64,000 nt of DNA from Tridacna crocea (taxonomy: Eukaryota > Mollusca > Bivalvia > Cardiida > Cardiidae), in NCBI GenBank assembly GCA_943736015.1, contig OX031068.1, positions 25,738,296 through 25,802,295 on the forward strand, given 5' to 3'. Made by a program: the position numbers and the translations under genes. How positions within the stretch are numbered: the first letter of the stretch is position 1; each line of letters begins with the position of its first letter. This document shows positions 22,301-27,519 of this stretch, one piece after another. The notes beneath the pieces were generated by a model. It was not told the origin of the DNA. It searched no databases and saw only the letters and a program-made list of their open reading frames with translations.

Positions 22301-24640
22301 TAGAAAACATTGTGGGAAAAGGAGAAAATGCTGATTAGCAGCATTTTTTCCTTTTTCCTACAATGGTTTCAAAAGTCTTCTTTCACAGAGTCACGTAAAC
22401 CACATATTGTTTGGTAAAGTTTGGTAAAGAGTTAAAAAAAATATTAATTTCAAAATGAATGAAATTTTCAGTGTAAGACCACCCAAGAAGTCTTGGAAGA
22501 ACATTTCAAATCTATCTGGTGGAGAAAAGACGCTTAGCTCATTGGCCCTTGTATTTGCCCTACATCATTATAAACCTACTCCTTTGTATGTGATGGACGA
22601 AATCGATGCTGCCTTGGACTTCAGAAATGTTTCCATTGTTGGTCACTATATCAAGGTAGGTCACTGCAAAAAAGGGACTTATCTTTTTAACATTTACTCC
22701 ATAGATACTCATTTCTACGCATTGCTTGTAGGAACCTTTGGAAAACATTGTGGCAAAAGGTGAAATTGCTCTTAATGAGCAATTTCACCTTTTGTCACAA
22801 TGTTTTCTATGCTATCAAATGGTGTCACATAAACATAAGAAATGGTTTCATCCTTGCTGTTATTAAGGGTCAATAGACATACTATAGAAATTCCTTATGG
22901 GGTAAAGGGTTAAATATGACAGAAAATAAAATTAGGCCCTGAAATGTTTAAAGAATTTGCAAAGGTACCAAACAATCTCATGTTTTAACCCTTTCCCAAA
23001 CAATCACTGGTTTTTACGGGTCTGGAATAGTAGCCTTTTGAAAACATTGTGGGAAAAGGAGAAAATGCTGGTAACCAGCATTTTCTCCTTTTCCCGCAAT
23101 GTTTTCTACCCTATCACAGACAGAAATCATCTTTTCAGCAAGAGCTGAATTGTCGTCTGCAAATGCTTTCAATTTGGTCTAGTCCAAAAGTTTGTTGTTT
23201 GGGAAAGGTTAACTATCATAGGGATAAAACCTTTTGAAACATTGTAGTAATAGCAGAAAATGCTCGTGACTAGCATTTTCTCCTTTTTTCCAGTATGTCT
23301 CCTCGCCTTTTTGTGACAAAATAGTGTTAGCCAGATCTAATTTGATGGTTTCAATGGAAGAGTTTATAGTTTGTCATTTGGCAAAGAGTTAATCTGCATT
23401 ACTGTCTGCAAACTTTTCTCACTCAACATGACTTTACTGCCATGCTGCCAGCCACAGCCACCATTTCTTTTATTGCGTTTTTGCTTCTTTTGAAAACATT
23501 GTGATCAGTGGAATAGCTGTTTGTAATAAGATCTTTCTTTCTTTGCTACATCTGCAATCATACAGTTACCTTTGATTCATTCTAAATTACGCTTCATACC
23601 ATTGTTAAATCTTTACTAAATGACAAAACTTTAGGCTTACCTAGAGTGAATGCACTTGCAGGTGAAAAATAGATTCTAGGATTTGTGTTTTAAAATGGTA
23701 GGTAACATTGTGGGAAAAGGAGAAAATGCTGGTTACCAGCATTTTGTCCTTTTCCTACAGTGTTTTCAAAAGCTTTTTCTAAAAGTTTTTTGAATGTAAT
23801 ATCAGCAATGTGCGGTAAAGGTTTAACAAGGATATTTTCAAAGTTGACAGCTCCAGATTTGTATATTGGAAAACTTCTCCTTCTTTAACTCTTTACCACA
23901 CAATCCCGACTTTTAACACCCCCTGGAAAAAAGCCTTTTGAAAACATTGTGGGAAAAAGAGAAAATGCTGTTAACCAGCATTTCTCCTTTTTCCACAATG
24001 TTTTCTCTCCTGTCAAAGAAAAATTGCACCATTTGAGCCACAATAAAATTGTCATCTGCAAATGCTTTCAATATGGACAAGGCTAAAATTTTGTCATCTG
24101 GTAAAGAGTTAAGAGAATTTTCTGCCTTTTATGCGTAACTCCTTACCAGACAACAAAATATTACACTGATCCAAATTCAAAGCATTTGCAGACAAGTAGA
24201 TAAAAGCTGCTCAAAAATTGATACATGTATTTGTTTTGAAAGAGTAGAGCACATTGTTGGCAAAGGGGAAAATGCTGCTTTCCAGCATTTTGTCCTTTTC
24301 CCACAAAATGTCTAAAATGTCTACTCAAAGCAGAATGTGTAGAACAAAGATCAGGCTACATAATAATTACCTGCTATCTGATCTTGATCTATAAAGACCC
24401 TAAAGGCAAATATTTGTACTTATGAAAGGCACTCTCAGATATTAATAGAATGTTTTTGTATTTTTCCAGGAAAGAACCAAGAATGCCCAGTTTATCATCA
24501 TCTCACTGCGGAACAACATGTTCGAGTTAGCCAACAGACTTGTTGGAATCTACAAGACAGACAACTGTACAAAATCTGTGGCCATTAATCCATCAAAACT
24601 TACAATACCTCTTGCAGAGGTGAACCCAAACACTGCTTAA
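253..24640 (+). CDS. SMC4: SMC4, condensin ATPase subunit (3' 15 exons; 5' part outside window)
   Basis: SMC4 pairs with SMC2 through its hinge and with non-SMC subunits to form condensin, which compacts mitotic chromosomes in the nucleus. Fifteen exons with GT/AG borders (252-362, 1977-2110, 4361-4565 and so on) join into 2266 nt: one nucleotide of a split codon, 754 codons and a stop, with every junction keeping frame. Order of parts: coiled coil before the hinge, hinge (about residues 50-205 of this portion, including GDLGAIDEKYDVAIS and SGTMSGGG), long returning coiled coil, then the C-terminal ATPase half with EFMAGF, TLGGDAELELVDSLDPFSEG, LSGGEKTLSS and MDEIDAALDF. The match to vertebrate SMC4 is clear over the whole length, and SMC2 fits worse at the hinge and C-terminus. 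Human SMC4 has about 1288 residues, so the N-terminal ~530 residues with Walker A lie left of the window. The C-terminus after SVAINP is divergent. Confidence 0.96.
531..784 (-). mobile_element. Family 1 MITE with duplicated hairpin arm
   Basis: Starts aactctttaccaaatgaca and ends ggtaaagggataa. The core arm ctccttttcccacaatgt is followed by a second, slightly different copy, so one arm is doubled. Confidence 0.85.
1746..1964. repeat. 16-bp direct repeat flanking the MITE before exon b
   Basis: ATTACTCTCAAATTAA occurs at 1746-1761 and again at 1949-1964, bracketing the MITE. It is longer than the TTAA duplication expected for this family, and the second copy ends 13 bp before exon b. Confidence 0.85.
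1758..1949 (-). mobile_element. Family 1 MITE with internal deletion
   Basis: TTAACTCTTTACC to AAGGTTTAA, but most of the left hairpin arm is missing (gggtcaccagcattcttctt). It is flanked by a 16-bp direct repeat, reported separately. Confidence 0.85.
1978..2109 (+). CDS. SMC4: SMC4 exon b (entry to hinge)
   Basis: Frame VRNLRKKVEEARSSMEAQKS then HGKTLEFLMNLKKAG and TLPGILGRL, matching the human hinge entry GRIPGIYGRL. The acceptor is gctgtgtag and the donor gtttgt is unusual at +3 to +6. A family 1 MITE ends about 30 bp upstream, and a 16-bp duplicated flank lies between it and the exon. Confidence 0.95.
2221..3652. mobile_element. Non-autonomous hAT element, 1432 bp
   Basis: An 8-bp target duplication GTATTTAT lies at 2213-2220 and 3653-3660. 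The inverted termini read TAGGGATGGCAACGAGTA on the left and, on the opposite strand, TAAAGATGGCAACGAGTAA on the right. Subterminal GAGTACTCGGTTACTCGGA motifs also repeat in inverted order. An 8-bp duplication plus TAGRGATGGCAA-like ends is typical of the hAT superfamily. No frame longer than about 63 codons exists inside and no transposase is recognisable, so it is non-autonomous or a deletion derivative. Confidence 0.88.
3817..4022 (-). mobile_element. Family 1 MITE
   Basis: TTAACTCTGCCAAACGACAA start and GTAAAAGTTAA end. The core is only approximately palindromic (cattgtggaaaaagaag against tcctgtttcccac). Confidence 0.85.
4023..4089 (+). mobile_element. Family 1 MITE fragment
   Basis: Keeps ccctgagaaaagaggctttt, ggtaaccagtatttt and a decayed right arm. 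It is squeezed between two fuller copies. Confidence 0.6.
4087..4315 (+). mobile_element. Family 1 MITE, near-consensus copy (subfamily A)
   Basis: A good reference copy: TTAACCCATTACCACACAA at the left, then a perfect hairpin whose arms meet at GCTGGT-A-ACCAGC, then cttttattttgtcgtctgc and GGTAATGAGTTAA. The 33-bp arms run from gaaaacattgtgggaaaa to ttttcccacaatgttttc. Confidence 0.95.
4362..4564 (+). CDS. SMC4: SMC4 exon c (hinge core)
   Basis: Reads GDLGAIDEKYDVAIST, then ALDHIVVDTIDTAQKCVEYL and GIATFIGLDKMQRWK. This is the most conserved SMC4 hinge segment. It starts in phase 0 and ends after two bases of a Thr codon completed by exon d. The donor is gtaagt. Confidence 0.97.
4578..4770 (+). 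mobile_element. Family 1 MITE lacking left arm
   Basis: TTAAGTCTTTAGCATACAA to CCAAAGTTAA. The segment gaaaacattgtgggaaaagg is deleted, leaving gctggtaaccatcttttctcc. Confidence 0.8.
4767..5257 (-). mobile_element. Old family 1 MITE split by a SINE
   Basis: Keeps ccagacaacgaaactgtaga, aaatgttgtgggaagaggag and tcctttttccacattgtttt, then is interrupted by the SINE at 4948-5212 and resumes as aagctttgcatgg. Confidence 0.65.
4948..5212 (+). mobile_element. tRNA-derived SINE with 12-bp target duplication
   Basis: The tRNA-like head carries box A TGGCTCAGTGGT and box B GAGTTCGATACCC. The tail ends in TGGCGTTAAACCCCAACAC and AACCAACC. The duplication TTTGGAAAGCCA is at 4936-4947 and 5213-5224. It does not fold as a functional tRNA with an intact acceptor, so it is a Pol III retroelement rather than a tRNA gene. 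Confidence 0.9.
5417..5618. mobile_element. Family 5 palindromic MITE
   Basis: Long inverted arms: ctgggcctgtattcaccaac at the left and ggtgaatacaggcccag at the right. The centre carries tcagccaatcagaag, an intact CCAAT box; the mirror copy is changed to attagcc. Confidence 0.9.
5893..5997 (+). pseudogene. Short broken reading frame inside the Kolobok-like element
   Basis: After the left subterminal repeat an ATG begins MDLVSDSEMSDI then a stop. The same frame continues as DEGIHVSRPVRPYMYHQVFN before another stop. The acidic start and the RPYMY pattern recall small proteins found beside THAP-type transposases in invertebrates, but that resemblance is from memory and weak. Confidence 0.3.
6650..6897 (-). 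mobile_element. Family 1 MITE
   Basis: TTAACTCTTTACCATACGACA to GGTAAAGGGTTAA. The core is decayed and a tactaggta duplication sits in the hairpin. An extra arm fragment (6605-6649, cacaatattttctac) lies before it. Confidence 0.85.
7011..7239 (+). mobile_element. Family 1 MITE, subfamily D
   Basis: TTAACCCTTTCCCAAACAA and ccctggtttttacggg at the left, ccaaaatttgccgtcta and AAAGGGTTAA at the right. The core is nearly perfect, with caatttctcattttccaaca in the right arm. Confidence 0.93.
7335..7450 (+). mobile_element. Family 1 MITE, core fragment
   Basis: Keeps attgtagaaaaaggagaaaa, tgctggtcagcaacatt and ctacaatgtttttgaaag. No TTAA ends. Confidence 0.7.
7764..7998 (+). mobile_element. Family 1 MITE holding a Kolobok-end fragment
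   Basis: Outer parts are caccctttaccatgcaaacc and ttgtctgcaaatgctttc. The right hairpin arm is replaced by the fragment at 7857-7912. Confidence 0.75.
7857..7912. repeat. Orphan Kolobok-like terminus
   Basis: Begins TTAAGGGCAAATCCTAA and continues gaccatactgttttttgctc, almost matching the complement of the right end of the big element (9245-9305). There is no partner end close by, so it is a solo end or a short deletion derivative. Confidence 0.75.
8001..8090 (+). mobile_element. Family 1 MITE, left half only
   Basis: Keeps ttttttacaaccctgagat and ttttgaaaacattgtggaaa; it stops inside the hairpin and a TTAA follows. Confidence 0.7.
8100..8290 (+). mobile_element. Family 1 MITE, eroded
   Basis: Keeps tttgaaaacattgtgaggaa, a shortened loop (atgctaagattttctcc) and cccataatgttttcc. 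Confidence 0.7.
8292..8518 (+). mobile_element. Family 1 MITE
   Basis: TTAACCCTTTACCAAACAA to GGTAAAGGGTTAA. The right arm is changed to ttttcttcttcctacaatg. Confidence 0.92.
8636..8994 (-). CDS. THAP-domain exon of the Kolobok-like element (decayed)
   Basis: The frame starts MVNCAAYGFNVESG at 8994. A THAP zinc finger binds DNA through a C2CH site. Visible hallmarks are Cys4, the YG turn, FKFPKE, a Trp in KLWIQRL, LCLKHFEDSQF carrying the last Cys and His, and the closing AVPTLF. The usual second Cys (C-x2-4-C) is missing: Phe stands where CAAYGC would be expected, so zinc binding is doubtful. A possible donor (ataag/gtcagt) lies at 8635; without splicing the frame runs to 8587. It probably encoded the DNA-binding part of the transposase. 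It is antisense to SMC4. Confidence 0.75.
9917..10101 (+). CDS. SMC4: SMC4 exon d (hinge core)
   Basis: Reads TPENVKRLFDLVQVKD, AFYFALRNTLVANDLDQATR and FRVVTLQGQLIDTSG, closely matching human SMC4. The preceding intron is 5.35 kb and holds the Kolobok-like element, the SINE and many MITEs. Confidence 0.97.
10265..10493 (-). mobile_element. Family 1 MITE
   Basis: TTAACTCATTACCAAACGA to GGTAATGGGTTAA. The hairpin has one mismatch pair near the tip (cattttttccttttcccact). Confidence 0.95.
10797..11023 (+). mobile_element. Family 1 MITE, subfamily B
   Basis: TTAACCCTTTCCCAAACAA, aagccctggttttat, tip GCTCGTAATGAGC, and GGGAAAGGGTTAA. The G/T pair beside the tip would be a G-U pair in RNA. Confidence 0.93.
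11113..11222 (+). CDS. SMC4: SMC4 exon e (hinge exit)
   Basis: Reads GTMSGGGRSVCKGRMGSK and then a lysine-rich start of the returning coil. The glycine run is the SMC hinge hallmark. Acceptor tgtttcag, donor gttggt. Confidence 0.96.
11285..11390. repeat. Family 3 palindrome, degraded
   Basis: Keeps aaaaagtatcgaccgaggtc, ggcctgcgatgtctttgca and gctgacctggatc in mirrored order. Confidence 0.6.
11735..12076 (+). mobile_element. Two eroded family 1 MITEs in tandem
   Basis: The first (11735-11820) keeps only gtgtgggaaaagaggaag and tttctccttttcctgca. The second (about 11873-12076) runs from gcctttatcaaacaaccgca to gtaaagggTTAA and lacks the left arm. Confidence 0.65.
12134..12325. mobile_element. 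Family 4 palindromic MITE
   Basis: Ends cagagccccagataagaggg and cctctatctggagctctg. The centre is a perfect palindrome: attagaatcgtctca, ttgagacgattctaat. The right end is 19 bp from SMC4 exon f. Confidence 0.92.
12345..12467 (+). CDS. SMC4: SMC4 exon f (coiled coil)
   Basis: Reads LTTEAQQCTANKERLEDVIK and on to HSIQKSELDIK, a coiled-coil pattern. A family 4 MITE ends 19 bp before the exon and a family 1 MITE starts 16 bp after it, so both splice signals are squeezed between transposons. Confidence 0.93.
12484..12700 (+). mobile_element. Family 1 MITE right after exon f
   Basis: TTAACCTTTTACCACAAAA to tctaaaattctgagttta. The left arm has cattatgggaaaacagga against a consensus right arm. 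Confidence 0.88.
12701..12761 (-). mobile_element. Family 1 MITE end fragment
   Basis: Only ctctttacctaatgacaaaa to tttacagatgacaa survives. Confidence 0.6.
12762..12989 (+). mobile_element. Family 1 MITE, subfamily B
   Basis: TTAACCGTTTCCCAAACAAG to AGAAAGGGCTAA. Perfect tip gaaattgctcgtaatgagca. Left outer arm ctgttgaaaaagg, right tttcccacag. Confidence 0.92.
13000..13151 (-). mobile_element. Family 1 MITE, truncated left end
   Basis: Keeps gggtaggaaatattgtcaga, tcctggtcaccagcatt and the right end through gaaaagcTTAA. Confidence 0.75.
13313..13354. repeat. (AG)n microsatellite
   Basis: Nearly pure AG, preceded by a short CA/ACAC tract. Confidence 0.97.
13600..13806 (+). mobile_element. 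Family 1 MITE, eroded
   Basis: Keeps aaatgctggtaagcagcatt, ctaccttactatagacaag and ttgtctggtaaaaagg; the left end is unclear. Confidence 0.7.
13890..14095 (+). mobile_element. Family 1 MITE, eroded
   Basis: ccctgtaccaaacagtcttg to caataagggataa. Core tgctggtatccagca with outer arm attgtgttaaaagc and right arm ttttaccacaat. Confidence 0.75.
14258..14384 (+). CDS. SMC4: SMC4 exon g (coiled coil)
   Basis: Reads QFKQQIEHMKVQINEQEEK, AAAPEEKQLKELEKKIG. The human counterpart is near NVLATAPDKKKQKLLEE. The donor gtcatt is non-consensus at +3. A MITE begins 28 bp downstream. Confidence 0.93.
14413..14641 (-). mobile_element. Family 1 MITE 28 bp after exon g
   Basis: TTAACTTTTTACCAAACGA to gtaatgggtgaa. 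The hairpin is perfect apart from the tip ggttactggc. Confidence 0.94.
14642..14835 (-). mobile_element. Family 1 MITE, eroded
   Basis: ctctttaccatatgttact, then gtagaaaacaatgtgtgga, gcttgttactagcattt and ttcttcctcagggt. Confidence 0.6.
14944..14995 (+). CDS. SMC4: SMC4 micro-exon h (52 nt)
   Basis: Reads DYQKVYDISSKLEQEIQK across its junctions, matching human EYDAVAEKAGKVEAEV in position. It has acceptor tttgcag and donor gtatgt. It is short, but it is needed to keep frame between exons g and i. Confidence 0.9.
14996..16688 (+). other. SMC4 intron h-i, mostly unique sequence
   Basis: Contains a T run (16009-16028) and the small palindrome ggctacgtagcc near 15970, but no MITE I can recognise. 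It is the longest MITE-free stretch in the gene. Confidence 0.6.
16689..16826 (+). CDS. SMC4: SMC4 exon i (coiled coil)
   Basis: Reads KLHDQIMEIGGSKMMAAQSR, VDSIQSHIDQVTGQINKAS and VAVKTAER. The human equivalent is RLHNTIVEINNHKLKAQQDK and VAIKTADR. Acceptor attgcag, donor gtacca. Confidence 0.95.
16860..17190. repeat. Possible old repeat with a doubled motif
   Basis: gcatgtcgtagaaggcgact (16901) and gcatgttgtaaaaggcgaca (17153) are two diverged copies of one motif about 250 bp apart. No ends could be defined. Confidence 0.4.
17385..17440 (-). mobile_element. Family 1 MITE scrap
   Basis: gggtagaagacattgtggaa and ggggaaaatactgg only. Confidence 0.6.
17559..17703 (+). CDS. SMC4: SMC4 exon j (coiled coil)
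   Basis: Reads NLKKAEDKLKSLQDELEEN and ends EATKVLEAYQESQ. The start matches human NLQKAQDSV. Acceptor ttcatag, donor gtatat; a MITE starts 37 bp later. Confidence 0.95.
17741..17969 (-). mobile_element. Family 1 MITE after exon j
   Basis: TTAACTCATTACCAAATGACA to GGTAATGGGTTAA. The right arm has tctcttttttgtacaatg. Confidence 0.95.
17970..19072 (+). other. SMC4 intron j-k remainder
   Basis: No repeat with clear ends and no exon-like frame. A GC-richer block (18430-18620, around gcgcccttgcgggattcctg) differs in base use from its surroundings and may be an old insertion. Confidence 0.5.
19073..19246 (+). CDS. SMC4: SMC4 exon k (coiled coil)
   Basis: Reads ETMKAADTALNEVNKDLAKL and ends ENQDKVKHWKDE, comparable to human HNSKIKYWHKE. 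Acceptor ttttatag, donor gtaatg. Confidence 0.95.
19273..19444 (+). mobile_element. Family 1 MITE, tip deleted
   Basis: gcgttttactgtacaatcc to acaaTTAA; the arms are joined as aatgggaaaagcattttctt, losing the tip. Confidence 0.8.
19445..19622 (+). mobile_element. Family 1 MITE, eroded
   Basis: ttgaaaactgtggtgagaaa, atgctggaaagcagcc and cctcttcaaaccatgtt; abuts the previous copy. Confidence 0.65.
19722..19929 (-). mobile_element. Family 1 MITE, subfamily B
   Basis: TTAACCCTTTCCCAAACGACA to GGGAAAGGTTTAA. The tip gcgtgttacgagc is asymmetric on one side. Confidence 0.92.
20336..20515 (+). CDS. SMC4: SMC4 exon l (end of coiled coil)
   Basis: Reads LSHLQLTKIDGEEAEELPTC, EEELAELSKDEIQYKI and MKPNMAAIAEYRKK, the last matching human EMKPNLGAIAEYKKK. 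Sixty codons in phase 0. Confidence 0.96.
20847..20905. repeat. Family 2 palindrome
   Basis: gtagagatcaagattagact, gcac, then tgcagtctgaccttaacc. The right arm has decayed. Confidence 0.75.
21010..21242 (+). CDS. SMC4: SMC4 exon m (start of C-terminal ATPase half)
   Basis: Reads EEQYLQRVAELDEITSFRDK, LRKQRLNEFMAGFSVITLKL and TLGGDAELELVDSLDPFSEG, nearly invariant in SMC4. Acceptor gtttttcag, donor gtgagc. Confidence 0.97.
21466..21660 (-). mobile_element. Family 1 MITE, left end lost
   Basis: Keeps gggtaaaaaatattgtggga, the tip actggttaccagcatt and ccttttggcacaatgtttt. Confidence 0.8.
22034..22080. repeat. Family 2 palindrome, left half
   Basis: gacatagatcaagatcagac then tgcatgttatg; the mirrored arm is absent. 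Confidence 0.7.
22203..22435 (-). mobile_element. Family 1 MITE before exon n
   Basis: TTAACTCTTTAACAAACAACT to GGTAAAGAGTTAA; the right end carries a local duplication (ggtaaagtttggtaaagag). Confidence 0.92.
22472..22655 (+). CDS. SMC4: SMC4 exon n (ABC signature and Walker B)
   Basis: Reads VRPPKKSWKNISNLSGGEK, ALVFALHHYKPTPLYVMDE and IDAALDFRNVSIV. LSGGEK is the signature motif that contacts ATP on the partner head; VMDEID is Walker B with the catalytic Glu. MITEs lie 36 bp upstream and 31 bp downstream. Confidence 0.98.
22687..22913 (-). mobile_element. Family 1 MITE, subfamily C, after exon n
   Basis: Arms differ from the other subfamilies: gtggcaaaaggtgaaattgc and caatttcaccttttgtcac. 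The flanks carry atagatactcatttctacgc and ctgttattaagggtcaat. Confidence 0.93.
22985..23212 (+). mobile_element. Family 1 MITE, subfamily D
   Basis: TTAACCCTTTCCCAAACAA to GGGAAAGGTTAA; near-perfect hairpin with one mismatch (cccgcaatg). Confidence 0.95.
23225..23392 (+). mobile_element. Family 1 MITE, left end missing
   Basis: taaaaccttttgaaacattg, tip gctcgtgactagc, and ggcaaagagTTAA. Confidence 0.78.
23605..23826 (-). mobile_element. Family 1 MITE
   Basis: TTAAATCTTTACTAAATGACA to GGTAAAGGTTTAA; tip ggttaccagc intact. Confidence 0.9.
23885..24112 (+). mobile_element. Family 1 MITE
   Basis: TTAACTCTTTACCACACAATC to GGTAAAGAGTTAA; tip changed to gctgttaaccagc. Confidence 0.94.
24135..24310 (-). 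mobile_element. Family 1 MITE, right end truncated
   Basis: taactccttaccagacaaca, cattgttggcaaaggggaaa, tip gctgctttccagc. Confidence 0.78.
24340..24402. repeat. Family 2 palindrome, eroded
   Basis: aacaaagatcaggctacata and tatctgatcttgatctataa in mirrored order. Confidence 0.65.
24470..24640 (+). CDS. SMC4: SMC4 last exon o and stop
   Basis: Reads ERTKNAQFIIISLRNNMFEL, ANRLVGIYKTDNCTKSVAIN, then PSKLTIPLAEVNPNTA and TAA. Up to SVAINP it follows human SMC4; the last 16 residues do not. A GTGAAC inside the exon could be a weak donor, but the open stop makes this the simplest end. I see no convincing polyadenylation signal before the repeats begin. Confidence 0.95.
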   Translation, partial: ERTKNAQFIIISLRNNMFELANRLVGIYKTDNCTKSVAINPSKLTIPLAEVNPNTA

Positions 24641-24674
24641 CATAGAAACTTTCTTAATTTGGGAAAAATATCTC

Positions 24675-24760
24675 TTAATCGGATGGTGTAGATCCAAGAT
24701 CAGACTGTGCATCATGTGCAGTCTGATCTTGATCTACACCAGCCAAAAAAGCCATTGAGT
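24675..24760. repeat. Family 2 palindrome beside the SMC4 stop
   Basis: ggtgtagatccaagatcaga, ctgtgca and tgtgcagtctgatcttgatc. It may lie in the SMC4 3' UTR, where it would form an RNA hairpin. Confidence 0.9.
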
Positions 24761-24831
24761 TTAACATTGCAGCCCAAGTTAATCTATACTAGCAGCAACG
24801 ACATTTTAAGTGGTGAAAGGTGCTTTACAGG

Positions 24832-25062
24832 TTAATCCTACATCCCATAAGGCATTTCTATGGTGTCTCTGATTGACCCTAAATAACAGCAAGAATGAAG
24901 CCGGTTTTTTTTATGTGTATAGGACACCTTTTGATAGCATGGAAAACATTGTGACAAAAGGTGAAATTGGTCGTCATGAGCAATTTCAGCTTTTGCCACA
25001 ATGTTTTCCACAGGCTCCTACAAGCAATGAGTAGAAATGAGTATCTATGGAATAAAGGGTTC
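24832..25062 (+). mobile_element. Family 1 MITE, subfamily C
   Basis: ttaatcctacatcccataag to aataaagggtt; core gtgacaaaaggtgaaattgg, tip gtcgtcatgagc. Confidence 0.9.
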
Positions 25063-25106
25063 AGAACGAATGAATTAATGTTGCTGATATATTTTTAGTG
25101 ATAGTG

Positions 25107-25334
25107 TTAACTGGTTACCATACACCAAACTTTAAGCCCTGTCCAAATTGACAGCATTTGGAGACGACAGTTTCAGAGTGGCACAAATGGTGCAATTTTG
25201 CTTTGATAGGGTAGAAAACTTTGTGGGAAAAGGAGAAAATGCTGGTTAACAGCATTTTCTCCCTTTCCCACAATGTTTTCAAAAGACTTCCTCCTCAGGG
25301 GCGTTAAAAGTCATTATGGTGTGGTAAAGGGTAA
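25107..25334 (-). mobile_element. Family 1 MITE
   Basis: TTAACTGGTTACCATACACCA to gtggtaaagggtaa; hairpin tip gctggttaacagc. Confidence 0.92.
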
Positions 25335-25887
25335 AAAGGCCCACATGCTGTTGCTTTCTGACAAGGGAGATAACTCAATGCAATTGTGTAGGAACTTTGT
25401 CAATTTGGGAAAAAAGTCTGTAAACTAGATGTATCTATTTGAGATTTCAATCGATCAATAATTTTGTAATAAAAACAAGCTTTATTGTGCATTATGTTCT
25501 TTTATAGATTGATGCTTTGGTAGTCAACTTCCATATAGAATCAGACCAGACTGTATTTCCTATTGTATCGTATATCACATAAGTACAGTATTTAGAGGAT
25601 CTTGTGTAGACTAGGCATTGGTTATGTAATTAAAAATTCTGGACTGATCCTCGCTTACATAGGCCATAATGTGGTTGCATAAATCCCTTCCTTCTGCAAT
25701 ACTTAGTTAAGTTGAACATGACTATTATTTAGGGCTTGCCTATGAATAATGATGGTATCTATATGGAAGTCAAAACTGTCATTAGAGAGACTGTACACAA
25801 GTCAAAACACTCAATACAAAGAGAGAGAGATATACTGTAAACATGCCCAAACTCTCACTAGAGAGAGAGTTGTGGCAAAGGTTTTTA

Positions 25888-26440
25888 GCTCTATTGGCTG
25901 AAAGCCAGCAGAGCTCATGTCATGGTGTGGTTTCCGTCGTCCGTCCATCTGTCTCTGTCCATCCGTCTGTCTGTCCGTTAGTCTTTTTCTTGTTTATGCA
26001 ATAAAGTTCTCATGTGTGGTCAGATTTCCATGAAACTTGCAGTTTGTTTATCTCATCAAGAGCTTTAACCCAATTGATTTCGAAAAAAAATCCAACAAAA
26101 GGTATGGGGAAACTAGCCATTTCAAGTTGAAAATATTTCTTGTTTACAGGATAAAGTCTGCATTTGTTATCAGATTTTTGTGAAACTTGCACAGTTTGTT
26201 TATCTTATCAATAGCTTTCATTCCTATTGATTTTTGAAAAGTCCAACAAACAGTATGGGAAAAGCAGCCATTTCAAGTTGAAAATTCTTCTTTCTTGTTC
26301 TTGCAATGAAGTCCGTATTTCTTGTTTTAATCTTTGTTTTGTTTTTTTTTCTTTTTTCATCATGAATTCATAATGTATGCTAGCATAAAAGCAAAATCTC
26401 TGCCAGAAGAGCGATTTCAGGCCCTTCAGGGCCTCTAGTT
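25888..26440. repeat. Interspersed repeat with internal tandem duplication
   Basis: Starts agctctattggctgaaagcc, then a ccgtccatctgtctctgtcc stretch, two tandem units of about 145 bp (25986-26290) sharing gtttgtttatct and agccatttcaagttgaaaat, and ends gatttcaggcccttcagggc. It looks like a dispersed molluscan repeat of unknown class. Confidence 0.6.
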
Positions 26441-26547
26441 TCTTTCAACTTGGGTGTACACCTTGGGCACATGTCAAGCAACCTACGACAACCCACCCAT
26501 CCCTTAACCAAGCCCATTAGGTGAGAGAGAGGGTAAGCAGGAAATTC

Positions 26548-26722
26548 CTAACTCTTTCCAAACAATGCTGCAGTTTGAAGACCTTAGATAATAGGGTAGT
26601 TAAACATTTTGGGAAAAGAAAGAAAAAGAAAAGCTGGTAACCAGCATTTTCTCCTTGTCCTACATCGTTTCCTACCATTTCAACGCCAAATTTCACCATG
26701 TAAGACAAATTTAATTTGGTAA
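26548..26722 (+). mobile_element. Family 1 MITE, eroded
   Basis: cctaactctttccaaacaat, agctggtaaccagcatttt, tgtcctacatcgtttcc. Confidence 0.78.
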
Positions 26723-26869
26723 AAAAAAACACGAGTAAACAGAGTAGGGAAAAAAGGCACAGGAAACATGAAGGGAAGCTGGCATAGGAGTGAAATTGGC
26801 TAGGCAGGACACTGAAGAACTTCAACCCTTGTAAGCCTGAGACTTTGCGAAACTTGGGAAAGATGTGAG

Positions 26870-27131
26870 CCGTGCTCTGTGAAAAGTGGGGGGGGGTAAC
26901 CTTTTACTACACAATAACAACTTTTATAGACCCCGAGGAAAAGGCCTGTTGAAAACTTTGTGGGAAAAGGAGAAAATGCTGGTAACCAGCATTTTCTCCT
27001 TTTCCCACAAAGTTTTCTACTTTATCAGAGGAAAATTGCATCATTTGAGCAACTACGAAATTATCGTCAGCAAAATTTTATGTTTTCGAGTTGGATTAAG
27101 TCTGAAATTCTGCTGTGAGGTAAAGAGCTAA
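26870..27131 (+). mobile_element. Family 1 MITE inside a family 3 fragment
   Basis: ccgtgctctgtgaaaag (26871-26887) is the outer end of family 3. A G run follows, then the MITE from taaccttttactacac to gtaaagagctaa at 27131. The hairpin has mirrored changes aactttgtggg and cccacaaagtt. Confidence 0.85.
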
Positions 27132-27239
27132 TGCAACTCCATGATCCATTGCTCTATACAAGGCATTACATGATTATGGATTCGTAAAACCTCTATTGTC
27201 TAACAATCACCTGAAACCAAAGGTAGAATGGACCTTATG

Positions 27240-27355
27240 CATACAGAAAATTTACTGAAAGCAAAAATGTTTTGACACAGGTCAACCTGCGCAGACTATG
27301 CAGGCAGACCTGAGGCTGTACTTTTTGCTGATGCCCTTTTTGCAAGGCAAGGCTC
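27240..27355. repeat. Family 3 palindrome
   Basis: ttttgacacaggtcaacctg, cgcagactatgcagg, agacctgaggctgtacttt. Confidence 0.75.
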
Positions 27356-27519
27356 AACTGTACAGGATTAAGACTGAGATGTGGGCCGTGATAGACGTGA
27401 AATACTTCTGAAAGCAATGCGCAATCCCGTTTCACCAAACACTGTAGACTTGAAATTAACCTATCATGACAAACTAAAAGCGCCTATGTATATCTATGTT
27501 TGGTTTACTTATATGTACC

